Source of the DNA: Corylus avellana
Lineage: Eukaryota; Streptophyta; Magnoliopsida; Fagales; Betulaceae
DNA: 64,000 nucleotides
NCBI RefSeq assembly: GCF_901000735.1
Contig: NC_081545.1
Span: 14,992,919 to 15,056,918, forward strand
Reading direction: 5' to 3'
In this document: piece by piece, positions 33,601 through 44,228 of the stretch
Layout of the letters: each line of letters opens with the position of its first letter
Position numbering within the stretch: position 1 is the first letter of the stretch
Translations under genes and position numbers: made by a program
The notes under the pieces: model-generated
What the model was told of the DNA's origin: nothing
The model's database searches: none
The model's input: the letters and a program-made list of their open reading frames with translations, nothing else

Positions 33601-34950
33601 TGTTGTGCAAATTTATTTAACTCGCAAGTGTACGAATCAATTGTAGTTTAATGGATTGCAAGTGCGAGGTCGATCTCACAGAGAATTGTATTTTGGAAAG
33701 AGCAATTTATATCTAAACTAATTAAATCCTAATCTAGTTCCAAAAGGGTTTTGATTTTTGAGTTTTGAAAATTAAAGGATAAACATAAACTAAATAAAAT
33801 AAGTAAATCTAAGGATAAAAGTACTAAGGTTTGGGAATTCACACTCACCAAATCATAACAACATACTTTATGTTCATCAATGTTAATTCAAAATTATCAT
33901 AAATTAAATCATAGATATGTTTTACTATGCTTCAAAGAATTAATCAAAACCATCCCATGTATCCATTCATTGACCAAATCACAAAAGCAATCCAAATTCA
34001 ATTGAAACACCAGATGTATCCGTAGAACAAATCACAAGGGATATCCAATTTTTATGAGTTAAAAGCCAAGCAATCAATCATATGAAATTATCTCAAATCA
34101 TCACATGTATCCTTGAATCACAAGAGATATCCAAGAATCACTCCATACAATTGATTAAAAGTAAAACAATTGAAATATAAAACCCAATAAAATCATAATA
34201 ATAAAAACTTACATAAAAGTGATGTTGTTCTTCATCGGTGAGGCTTCATCCTCAACCTTAGTTGGGAATTTAGCTCCACATAAAAATAAAATCTAAACCT
34301 AATCCTAAACCTAAAGAAAAACTAAACAAAAGAATTTTGCTCTCTGGGATTGTGTATCTTTTCTTGAATGCAAAGAAGTCTACTTATAGGCTTAGGGAAG
34401 TCCTAGAAGCCCAAGTAAACCTAGATAATTCGGAGGTTTGTCTCCCAGTCAAAATAGAAGTCTGAAATCGGAATAGGATTCGTCCAGATTTGTGTCCTTT
34501 AATTGCAGGGCAATTTTGGCATAGAAACCGTCCGAATTAGGAAAATCCTATTTCATAACAAATTGTAGTATTTTGAGTTAGCTTTCTAATTCCGTTTGAA
34601 TCACTTCAATCCGATATTTGAGAAGAAAGTTACGGTCAAAATATTGAGATGTGTGCAGAATCTGAATTTGAATCCGATCCGAAATCTTATCCAATCTGAT
34701 CTTTTATCCAATTTAATCTGATTTAACCCATTTCTTGGATTTGGTTAGACTTAACAACATCATCTAGGTCTTCTCAAAGTATTCTTTCTTCCAAACTTTT
34801 CATTTTTCCGTTTAAAGCTGTAATTTTTTTTCAATGACCTACAAAATACTAAAAACACAAAACTAACACAAAATATTAAATAATGACACAGCTAAAGGAT
34901 TAACTAATATAAATAAAGGGGTCCAAATATGTAATATTTGGCACTTATCA
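33601..34950 (-). repeat. 5' LTR of element D
   Basis: The minus strand starts TGATAAGTGCCAAATATTAC and ends TTGCACAACA, 1350 bp. A TATA-like box (complement of tacttatagg) is near 34380. There is no CG-rich cluster in this LTR; only a weak GTGCGCTCGATCA remnant lies in the leader near 33357. Confidence 0.88.
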
Positions 34951-35395
34951 TAGAGACCTCCAGATCTTCTCACCAATGACTGATAATAACTAAGAGAGTG
35001 TGGGCTCTTACTTGGCTCTTCATATCTTAAACTTTTATTCTTCATGAGTTAACACAAAGAACTAAATAGTTTTCAGAGAGTCTCTGAAAACTATGATAAA
35101 AAATACTTGATTGAATGATTTGAGAGCTCTAGGCTCCTCCCTATTTATAGACACTGCAGGGAGGCAGATAATTAGATTTAAGCAATGTGGGGCAAAGGAG
35201 TAGTTCTAATTAATTTAGAACTCTGTAATATCAATCCAATGGTTGATATTAGAGTACCATGGACAGCTAGCAGTTCTAATCCTAGCGTCCATGCTATGGC
35301 CGTGTGTCCCATGTAGCACTATCCATGGGCCACATAGTTATATTGTGACAATCCAAAGTCCCTTTAGGGTATTTTTAGTTGACTCATAGGTTTTG
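34951..35395 (-). repeat. LTR-like fragment with TATA box and hairpin
   Basis: Read on the minus strand there is a TATA box (tataaataggg, near 35141-35150) followed by a leader-like region with a perfect hairpin (35066-35094) and a truncated end at element D. The layout suggests U3-R of another LTR element, perhaps Ty1/copia. The family is not identified. Confidence 0.45.
35066..35094. repeat. Perfect 14-bp inverted repeat with 1-base loop
   Basis: The arms ATAGTTTTCAGAGA and TCTCTGAAAACTAT flank a single G. It lies about 50-80 bases downstream of the TATA-like box on the minus strand. Confidence 0.95.
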
Positions 35396-36052
35396 AAAAG
35401 AGTTGGCTTAAGTTAACAATGAGAATGGACCATTGAATAATATATATATATATATATATATATAATAGTAATAATAATAATAAAGGAATAAAATAATAAT
35501 AACAAAAGAATAAATAAATAAATAAATAAAATAAAAACCTAAGCGCCGTCTACCAAAGAAGAACTCTAAGAACTCTTCTTTTTCTCCACTTGCCAAGCCT
35601 ATTTAACCGAATAAGAAAAACTTTTGCCGCACACCGAAAACAAAATTTCTGCCTCTCCACTTTATCTCCTCACGTTGCTCTCCCTGCACTGTCTTCATTC
35701 AATTCTCAGTGCGCGTCAGGTATGGTTTCTTTTGCCTCACAATTTGTTTTTTCTTCTTCTTATATATATATACTTATTTCAAGCACAAGTGGGTCAAAAT
35801 TTCAGTATTTTTGCCTTGGTTGCCGTGTTATCTTGTAGTGGGAAAGAGAGATTTGTTTTCTTTTTACTTCTCACGTGCAGCCATATATATATCTCACACC
35901 TACTTTGTCTCTTGTGGGAATAAACTATTATCAAGTGCCATGCATACATATTGCACCCAAGCCTTCTCTGTTAGCACTTAAGCTGGGTTCTCCTAATGTA
36001 TTTTCTTTTACTCTAGCCGTAGATCTACAAATGCTCACTACCATCCATATTT

Positions 36053-36053
<1 letters not shown>
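35396..36053. other. Gene-like 5' region without a supported product
   Basis: A (TA)n run (35438-35464) is followed by a CT-rich, less AT-biased stretch ending CAGTGCGCGTCAG-GTATGG near 35719, which looks like a noncoding first exon and splice donor. Frames are short and no family was recognised. Confidence 0.35.

Positions 36054-36114
<61 letters not shown>
36054..36114. repeat. (AT)n microsatellite, about 30 units
   Basis: About 60 bases of uninterrupted AT repeat. Confidence 0.97.
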
Positions 36115-36117
<3 letters not shown>

Positions 36118-36443
36118 TGGTATCTCGGAGTGTATATATGTGTATAGTAGGGTTAAAGTATACTTATCTATCTATATAGATGATATAGAATAAATGAGAG
36201 TAATTTTTATAAAACAAAATAATTTAAAGTACATTAAGTTATATTATATAATGTAACACCCCTGCTCAAAGTGGTATGATATTGTCCGCTTTGGGCCAAG
36301 ATAAATTCTTTAATTTACTGGGAAACATACCTCAATACTTCAATAAGTTCATTCTTAATTGATTAGCAAGCCAACTCATAGTAGTAAGAGAATGCATTAC
36401 TATGACATGTATGAGGGTAGTAATGTGTCTGTATTTGCTTCAG

Positions 36444-36488
36444 GAGATTAGTTAGCAGTCAGAGGAAATTCTTAGCTGCAGTCAAGAG
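36444..36488 (+). other. Exon-like 45-bp block with splice signals
   Basis: It is preceded by TGTATTTGCTTCAG and followed by GTAAGTGAC, a strong acceptor and a consensus donor. One frame is open across it (RLVSSQRKFLAAVKR). No gene was identified. Confidence 0.35.
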
Positions 36489-36744
36489 GTAAGTGACTTT
36501 ACTATCCCTTCCAAAAAAATTATCATGTCATGCTATTTATGCAATTTTGTTTCAAACTGCAAATAATTATTTTGTTTATATTATGGAATTATGCCACATG
36601 CATGACAAGTTTGAGAAAAAGAAACATTTTGAAAATAGTGATGTTGATAAAGAGAATTTTGAGAAAATGATAATAAACCCTCCAACATGATGCCCTACGA
36701 TGCATCAAGAGAAGTACAAGAAATGAGAAAAAAGTTATAAAATG

Positions 36745-37247
36745 AGGGCACACGTATGGAGGAGAGTATTTTTGGCCCCAAGAGAAACAAGGAAGAAGCT
36801 TGGTACCGATGCTAAGGATAGACATGCAACTGTTGAAGGAGGCTTTGCCAGAAGGCGGTTCCATCATCAATTTTCCATGCAAAGTGCACCCAGAGTTAAT
36901 CGGCTGGCCAGGGACGGAGGTGCAGCCACAGTATCTCATCCCAGGTTGCAAGGACAGCGCAACCCTAGTATACGGGGGTAACAGTATATATGGACCCTAG
37001 TATGAGATAAAGACTATAAACAATTTTATTGATGATAACATATTTTATGTGCTTTCTGTTTTTCTTAAAAATATACTGGGAACATATGTAGTTATGAGTT
37101 CCAATTTTCAAAATGGGACAAGGAGTAAAAGTGTTTATGGTTGTGGATTTCACTTATTGGGCCCCCTTTGGGCTCATCAGTTTATTTCTTGTTTCAGGTG
37201 GTGATCAGGTTGCATTAGGAGGCCGGAATGGGGGCGGGCGTATTTAG
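36745..37247 (+). CDS. Unrecognised two-exon ORF candidate
   Basis: The frame is open from 36745 to a donor at 36977/36978 (GG-GTAACAG). It contains YGGEYFWPQEKQGRSLV, KEALPEGGSIINFPCKVHPE and PQYLIPGCKDSATLVYGG. An acceptor (CTTGTTTCAG) at 37197 rejoins the frame after a 220-bp AT-rich intron, and the reading ends at TAG 37245-37247 after a Gly/Arg-rich tail. The composition is protein-like and less AT-rich than its flanks. The minus strand is also partly open here, which weakens the case. I do not recognise the family. A start codon is not clear (ATG 36809 is the first in frame). Confidence 0.3.
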
Positions 37248-37529
37248 GAATTTCTTGTGATTTCATATTAGTCAAGTTAATAAGTGCATTGGCACAATTT
37301 TCTTGCAGAGATTGATGAATTTATTTTAATAAGGAACGTTATTATCGTTTGTGAGACATATTTTTGTTAAGCAGAAATATTTCAGTATTTTAAGGACGTG
37401 ATATTCTAGAGTTTCATGCATTCATTTTATACTAGTCTTTTAAAATTGACAAACCTTATGGATCTTTGCGAGTAAGAAAAAGGATTAACAAACCTAACCC
37501 TAACGGGCTGGGGATGTTACAATTTTGTT

Positions 37530-38046
37530 TGTAAGACTTTGATCCCATATTGGGAAGATGAGAAAAAGCTCATATAGAGTGAGTGATTTATAAAGATAGT
37601 CATGAGTGCTAAGTCCCACATTGCCTAGTTACTAGGTGAAACTGTGCTTTATAATGAATTCTAGGGAAGCTTCAAATTAACTAGTCTTCTTGGGGTGATA
37701 GCGCAGATGTGGCTAACGCTTTTCCCTAAGTCGTTACAAATGGTATTAGAGCCATGTAGTAACGCCAAGTCATGTGGTTCTGGAGCACTACATGACATGG
37801 CCCTAACGAGGACGTCAGGAATTTAAGAGGGGGAGTTTGTAACACTCTGGTCCCATATTGGGAAGATTAGAAAAAGCTCATATAGAGTGGGTGATTTATA
37901 AAGATAGCCATGAGTGCTAAGTCCCACATTACCTAGTTACTTGGTGAAACTGGGCTTTATAATGAATTCTAGGAAAGCTTCAAATTGACTAGTCCTTTTG
38001 GGGTGATAGCGCAGATGTCGCTAGTGCTTTTCCTTGGGTCGTTACA
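37530..38046 (+). mobile_element. TRIM (terminal-repeat retrotransposon in miniature)
   Basis: Two direct repeats of 209 bp (37530-37738 and 37838-38046) each run from TGTAA to TCGTTACA. Between them lie a tRNA-Met primer site (TGGTATTAGAGCCATG, 37741-37756), about 65 bp of filler and a polypurine tract (TTTAAGAGGGGGAG, 37822-37835). The total is 517 bp with no coding capacity. The two LTRs differ at a modest number of sites. No matching TSD was found (TTGTT against CATAT). Confidence 0.9.
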
Positions 38047-38120
38047 CATATGCTCTTCAATTGGGCTTGGGTTTCACCCCAAGCCTTTTCCCTTGTCACT
38101 AATACTTAGGCCAAGTGAAT

Positions 38121-39283
38121 TGATGAGTGCCAAATATTGCATATTTGGGCCCCTTAACTTATATTTGTTACACCCCTAGCTTCATTATTTTCTGATGTTT
38201 TTGGTTAGGTTTAGTGTCTTGGCGTTTTACAGGTTGTTAAGAGAAAACTGCGGTTTGAAAGGGAAAATTGCAAAGAAGTTAAAGATTTCTTGAAGTGCGC
38301 ACGAACACAGGAAGACCATGATCAAGCGCACGTCCACATCAGCCCTAACACGTAGCGCTTAAGTGCTGCACTGTAGAAGACCTAAAGACTCGAGTGCGCT
38401 CAAGCGCACCAGGTGTACAATTGAGCGCACTCACGATGACATGGCAGCACTGAAGCCCTAGGTTTTAGTATATATTGCGTTATTTTCTCTTGTAACGTTA
38501 CATTGGGAGGTGCCGTTTAGAGCCTAATTTTGACCTAGAGTCATTCTTGAGCCTTTTGGGACGTACCTCATTGTAAGTTTGTTTTTTAGATGTTTGCAAT
38601 TGATGTAATTATGTTGTGTTTAGTGATGAGAGACTAAATCCTTCAACTAAGGTTAAGGTTGAAGCGTCGCCATTGATGTATGTTCATACTTTCATGTGAT
38701 TTTTCATACAACTTTGAAAGTTAAATAAAGTTTGATGTTTTATATTCATTTCAATTATGTGATTAAATTCGTGTGATTGATTGTTACTTTGCAAAAAATT
38801 GGATATTCGATGTGTTTCATCCAATGGATACGTCGAATGATTCAATTTAAATCGGATATCCGTTGTGATTCGTTGAATAGACGGATACATTGGATGATTT
38901 GGTTTAAGTTGGATATTCGTTGTGATTTGTACAACGAATGGATTCATTGAATCTTTTAATAGGGTTTAGAAAAAAATAGATCACATTTGGATTTTTATCA
39001 TTCTTCGGATTTATGAACAATAACATGAAAGTGTGTCGTATCGATTTGGTGTGGTTGATTCGAAAAGCCTTAGTATTTTAATTCAGTTGTTAAACTCGTT
39101 TTCATTTAGTTTATGTTTTGTTTGCACAACAAAATCATGAAACTTGGAACTAGGTTAAAATATGATTAGTTTAAATAGAAATTGATTTACACAACACAAT
39201 TCCTTGTGGATCGACCTCGCACTTGCACACACACTGTATTGCAAACGACTCATGCGCTTGCGAGTAATTTAAAACTCACAACA
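38121..39283 (+). repeat. 5' LTR of element F
   Basis: It starts TGATGAGTGCCAAATATTGC and ends AACTCACAACA, 1163 bp. A CG-rich cluster is at 38295-38430, followed by GGTTTTAGTATATATTGCG, a probable TATA region near 38464. The CTTCAACTAAGGTTAAGGTTG block lies near 38641. Confidence 0.9.
38295..38430. repeat. CG-rich near-palindrome cluster (F LTR)
   Basis: Words such as GTGCGCTCAAGCGCAC and GATCAAGCGCAC. It closes with ACATGGCAGCACTGAAGCCC, the block also found after the clusters at 8618 and 63540. Confidence 0.75.
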
Positions 39284-39289
39284 AGTTTT

Positions 39290-39307
39290 TGGCGCCGTTG
39301 CCAGGGA
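39290..39307 (+). other. Primer binding site of element F (tRNA-Asp type)
   Basis: TGGCGCCGTTGCCAGGGA is complementary to the 3' end of plant tRNA-Asp with one mismatch. It begins six bases after the LTR. Confidence 0.92.
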
Positions 39308-39484
39308 TTTGTTTGTTTGTGAAATTGATTTTATTTTTCTACTCGTTTAGGTAGATTTTTGTTTTATTTTCTTTTCACGATTTTATTTTATTTTTGTTTG
39401 TTTCTGTGATTATCTAACAATAAAAAAAGAAAAGAAAATTCTTTGTTTGATTTGCTTGCAGTTTCGGTGAATTTTCGTCCCTGA

Positions 39485-39630
39485 CAAGACACTCGAGCAC
39501 ACCTCAGTACGCTAGAGCGCACGTGTGCCCAAGTCAGTAAGCAACACATGCATCTACGCTCGATCTTTCCAAGCTTGCACTTAAGCGCAAGGCAGGCATA
39601 CACTCGAGCACAAGTCACTTACGCTCGAGC
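39485..39630. repeat. CG-rich near-palindrome cluster (F leader)
   Basis: Copies such as CACTCGAGCACAC, CGCTAGAGCGCACG and ACGCTCGAGCGCACC lie between the primer site and gag, repeating the pattern of the LTR cluster. Confidence 0.8.
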
Positions 39631-39777
39631 GCACCAGCAACAGCTATGTAGGAAAGTTTTTCATTTTTTTCTTTTTGATTTATTTTGTGAATAGTTGTTT
39701 TTGTTTTTTTTTTCTTCTCATTTTGTGAATATTTCGTTTCTTGTTAGTTAGTTTATTTTAGATTTTTTGTTTGGTGT

Positions 39778-41395
39778 ATGTTTGGTTGGAGATCCTTGAA
39801 TCTAGAGTTGATACCCTTAGATCCCGACATTGATAGTTACCTTAGGAGAAATTGGAGAGCACCAGTTGAGATGGGAGATAAGATACACCGAAATGTGGAG
39901 CAACCTAGGGTTGAGAATGAGGATACGAGAGCTGAGGATGTGGAGCAAGCTAGAGCTTGGAATGTGGATTACACTTCATCCTTTAGGGATTTGTTCACAC
40001 CAGTTGCGACGAACTCCCCTTCATGCATAGTGTTGCCACCAACCAATGCCACCCATTTTGATCTCAAGCCACATGTCATCCAACTCCTACCCTCATTCCA
40101 TGGCTTGGAACTTGAAAATCCTTACAGTAATGTAAAGAAATTCAAGGACATTTGTGCCACTTTCAAATTTTACAATTTTTCTGAAGAGTCTGTCCACCTT
40201 AGACTCTTCCCTTTCTCACTGCACGATAAAGCCAAGGCATGGTTGGACTCCAACACGCCCGGATCAATTACATCATGGGAAATCTGGTTAAGCAAGTTTT
40301 ACAACAAGTTTTTCCCGATGTCAAAAGTGAATGAGAGCCGTAAGGAGATTAGCTCTTTCACTCAGGAAGAAGATGAGAAATTTTATGAAAGTTGGGAGCG
40401 TTTTAAGGATCTGCTGATAAAGTGCCCTCCTCATAGATATGAGAAGTGGAGCCTCGTTCCGTTCTTCTACCAAGGATTGACTCAATCCAGCCATAGCATG
40501 ATCGAGTCTATGAACGAGGGGTATTTTTAAGTCTGACGGGGGATGAAGCGTATAAGGCACTGGACAAGTTGTCCGACAACTCATAGTAGTGGGATTTTTC
40601 GAGTTGTTGGGACGGGTCCACTTGTGCTCCGAAGAAAGGAGGCATCTATGAGATTAAGGAGGACACTGATTTGAGGATAAAGATAGATGCCATCACCAAG
40701 AAGGTCAACGCTCTCGTTGTGGGCTAGTCCATCAATACTGCCAACACTTTCAATGTTGATAGTTGTTCCATCTGTGCTAGTCCTATGCACTTAGCACAGA
40801 ATTGTCCATCTATGCCGGCTTTTGTCGAGTATCCTATGGAACAAGTGAACGCTTTCAATGACTATCAGAAGTAGTCAAATGGACCATACTCTGAGACATA
40901 CAATCTAGGGTGGCAGAACCACCCTAATTTCTCATGGAAGTAGAACCAACCGGTGAATCAGGGAGGAGCCCCTCATCATGCTCACAATCAATACCCTCCT
41001 TGATTTCTTCCACTGGTTCCAACTCATGGTCGCTCAGTCTAGCCAGCATCAGTTTTGCAGTCGTTGGAGGAAACTCTAAAGGACTTCATGAAGATGACCG
41101 GCCAATCCATCAGTGAAGTGAGGAGCGCGACAATGGTAAACACCCAAGTGATTGCCAAGCTGGAGTGTCAGATGGGTCAAATCACAAGTCACTTGGGTGA
41201 AAAAGAGAAGAGAAAGTTCCCTAGTCAGCCCCTGCCCAACCCGAAGGGACAGTATGCGGTTGGAAGTTCTTCAGAACCTACGCACAGGCAAGAGCAGGTG
41301 CAATCGATTGTCACACTGAGGTCAGGGAGGCAAGTGGACAATCAAGTGGTTCTGCCTGAAGAGAACCCGGCTGTGCCACAAGGGTAAGAAAGTGG
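39778..41395 (+). pseudogene. gag of element F (Athila-like), broken
   Basis: The capsid and nucleocapsid precursor starts at ATG 39778 and is open to 40530. It shows RSLNLELIPLDPDID, SPSCIVLPPTNATHFDLKPH and the capsid block with LRLFPFSLHDKAKAWL and GSITSWEIWLSKFYNKFFP. After a one-base shift near 40525 it continues through several TAG codons. A CX2CX4HX4C zinc knuckle (CSICASPMHLAQNC) lies near 40764-40805. A conserved tail follows with KFPSQPLPNPKGQY and TLRSGRQVDNQVV, as in the gag of element G. Most internal stops are TAG at codons expected to be Gln or Trp. Confidence 0.85.
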
Positions 41396-43430
41396 CAACA
41401 AGGAGAAGAGAGATGCTAAGCCATCTAAAGCCACACCAGCTGTTGAGGATCCTCCTAGGTCATTTGTGCATAAAGCGCCTTACCCTGAAAGGTTGCGAGC
41501 TCCTAAGAAAGGAGGGAAGTTTGAGGACATTCTGGAGGTGTTCAAGCAAGTCCAAATCAATATCCCATTTTTGGACACCATCTAGCAAGTGACGTCATAT
41601 GCCAAGTCTCAAAGAAGGCATTCCTGACCAAGTAGGTTAGCTCAATCCTGCAATGCAAGTTGCCCATCAAGTACAAGGACCCTGGGCGTCCTACTATTTC
41701 TTGCATGATAGGAGTCAGTCGCATAGGGGAATTGAAGCCCTCATCGATGACACTCTAATCGGCTGACATGTCAGTGAAGGTGCCACGGGGAATAATTGAG
41801 GACATTTTGATCAAGGTAGATAAGTTTTATTTCCTCGTGGATTTTATTGTGCTAGACACAAAGCCAGTTCAGAATGTGGGGATTCAAATACCGGTAATCC
41901 TAGGGCGTTCATTCTTAGCTACGGCTAACTCCGTGATTAATTGTAGGATGGGGGTAATGAAGATTTCCTTTAGAAATATGACAGTGGAGCTAAATATTTT
42001 TGATATCAGCAAGCAACCACTGGAATATGATGAAGTGAGACATGTATGCTTGATAGAGGAGATCATGGAGGAGACTATTGAAGAATTAAGCATAGACAAC
42101 CCCCTGGAGGCATGCCTTGCTTAGTTTGGAGATGATTTGGATTTGGACAAGTTACTTGAGCAGGCAGATGCGATTTCGGAGACTGCTCCTGTAGTAAGCA
42201 GTGAGAAGGAGGAGACAACAGTACCTAAGCCTCCTAAGAAGGAACCTAAGCCTCTACCGGACAATCTTAAGTATAAGTTGCTAGGTCCAGCATATTCTTT
42301 GCATATGATTATAGCTTCCAATTTGGTTGATGCTCAAGAGGAGAAATTATTGGATGTTTTAAGAGAGTACAAGGATGCTTTCGGCTAGACTATTGAGGAA
42401 ATCAAGGGGATCGGCCCCTCAGTGGTAATGCACAAGATACATTTAGGGAATGCCAAGCCATTGAGGGAGCCACTGAGAAGGCTCAACCCAACTATGCAGG
42501 AAGTCATGAGAGCTGAAGTGATCCAGCTGCGGGATGTAGGTATTATATACCCTATTTATGATAGCAAGTGGTTGAGCCTGATTTATGTCGTGCCAAAACG
42601 GGCTGGATTGACAATAGTAAAGAACATGGATGAAGAGTTGGTGCCAACTCGTGTTTAGTCAGGATGGAGAGTGTGTATGGACTATCACAAGTTGAATACT
42701 GCCACTAGGAAGGATCATTTTCTACTTCCATTTATTGATCAGATGGTGGAGCGCTTGGCTGGGCATGAGTACTATTGCTTCTTGGATGGTTATTTTGGAT
42801 ATAACTAGGTTCCTATGGACCCTAAAAATCAGGAGAAGAGGATGTTTACCTATCCTTTTGGGGCGTTCGCCTACCGTTGCATGCCCTTTGGGTTATGCAA
42901 TGCACCCACTAGTTTTCAGCGGTGCATGATCGGTATTTTTTGTGATATGGTAGAGCGTTTCTTGGAGATTTTCATGGACGACTTCATTGTCTTCAGTTCA
43001 TCATTTGAGGAGTGTTTGCACCGCCTCACTTTGGTTTTAGTGCGGTGCAAGGAGAAGAACCTGGTGCTTAATTGGGAGAAATGCCATTTCATGGTGAAGC
43101 AAGGCATTGTTCTAGGGCGTGTCATCTCTCATCATGGGATTGAGGTTGACAAAGCGAAGGTGGATTTGATCTCCAACCTTCCACCCCAATGTACGGTGAA
43201 GGAGGTTCATTCTTTTCTGGGCCATGCAATATTTTACAGGCGATTCATCCAGGACTTTAGCAAGATCACCAGGCCCTTGTGCAAATTGTTGGTGAAAGAG
43301 ACCCCATTCATATTTGATGAGGATTGTAAGCAAGAATTCGGGGCTCTGAAGAAGATTCTGACGCTTCAACTATGCCGTTGGAGTTGTTTTCGGGTAGCAT
43401 ATTGATAGACTCCACCATGTCATTTATTAT
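41396..43430 (+). pseudogene. pro-RT part of element F pol, broken
   Basis: The gag-pro linker (41400-41580) leads to protease at about 41690-42120. The C-terminal protease words are present (VKVPRGIIEDILIKVDKFYF, RSFLATAN), but the segment that should carry the catalytic Asp-x-Gly is deleted near 41725-41765. RT follows at 42430-43390 with LPFIDQMVERL, FGAFAYRCMPFGLCNAPTSF and the catalytic FMDDF at about 42972-42986, then FLGHAIFYRRFIQDFSKI. Stops at 42386-42388 and 42656-42658 and a Tyr-rich change (GYN-stop) break the frame. Element G interrupts at 43430, inside the start of RNase H. Confidence 0.85.
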
Positions 43431-44228
43431 TGTTGTGCAAATTTATTTAACTCGCAAGTGCACGAATCAATTCTAGTTAATGGATTGCAAGTGAGAGGTC
43501 GAACCCACAGGGAATTGTATTCTTGAAAGCAATTTTAAATTTAAATTAATTAAACCCTAATCTAGTTCCCAATTTTCGAGAGATTTTTTTGTTTGAATGA
43601 AAAAGCAAAAGCATGAGAAATTTAAAGTGATTGAAATCTTATGATGAAGCACTAAGGTTTCGGAATCCGCACTCACAAATTCATAACAACATAATTTCAT
43701 GATCTATAATATTCTCCAAAGTTCTCACATATAAATCTTAAGTGTGTTTTACTATTGCTTCAAAGAATTAATCAAAAGATCCCATGTATCCATTCATAAC
43801 CCAAACCACAAAAGAAATCCAATATTCGATCAAATCATTAACTGTATCTGTAAATCACAAGAAAATATCCAATCTTTATCAAAACATCAATTGTATCCAG
43901 AGAATAAATCATAGGAGAAATCCAATTTTTAACAAAGAAAACCAAGCAATCAATTGTATGGAATGATCTTAAATCATCAAGTGTATCTTTGAATCACAAA
44001 AGATATCCAAGAATTATTCAATCCAATTGATTAGAAGTAAAACAATTGAGCAATTAAACCATTAAATTGGGAACTATTACATACATGAAACAAAGTAGCT
44101 AATCATAAGTGAGGCTTTATCTTCGACCTTAGTTGAAGGTTTAGCCTCTCATGTTATTGAAAGACAAACAAGATAGATTGAATTCATAATGTAAAATTGA
44201 GTACTTACAAATAAGAATCACAAAGTTG
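43431..44228 (-). repeat. 3' LTR of element G, downstream part only
   Basis: It aligns with 56351-57131 of the other LTR over its whole length, including TGTTGTGCAAATTTATTT at the outer edge. The U3 half (equivalent of 57132-57625) is missing and replaced by leader sequence. Confidence 0.82.

Larger units (their letters stand above)
29466..34950 (-). mobile_element. Element D: complete non-autonomous LTR element (CCHC protein only)
   Basis: Both LTRs, the primer site, one coding region and a polypurine tract are present on the minus strand. The interior is only 3.0 kb and lacks protease, RT, RNase H and integrase. The two LTRs differ by a deletion of about 250 bp in the 3' copy near 29610. 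The flanking pentamers CCATG and TAGAG do not match, so no TSD supports the insertion. The left end abuts the DNA after the U-box fragment and the right end abuts an LTR fragment. The layout resembles the TR-GAG class, but without capsid. Confidence 0.8.
36252..37521. mobile_element. TGTAACA-bounded repeat, possible element with captured exons
   Basis: The left end TGTAACACCCCTGC and right end CTGGGGATGTTACA are imperfect inverted repeats of the kind at many plant LTR and transposon ends. The pentamers outside (TATAA, ATTTT) do not match, so no TSD is seen. Inside are an exon-like 45-bp block and a spliced-looking ORF. Confidence 0.4.

Noticed and set aside
35590..35981. Three overlapping plus-strand frames of 80-100 codons
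   Set aside because: They overlap in different frames, start mostly without ATG and run into a hydrophobic TA-rich stretch. Only the splice-like donor near 35719 was kept.
37490..37505. Telomere-like CCTAACCCTAAC
   Set aside because: Fewer than three units and no array, so most likely chance near a repeat end.
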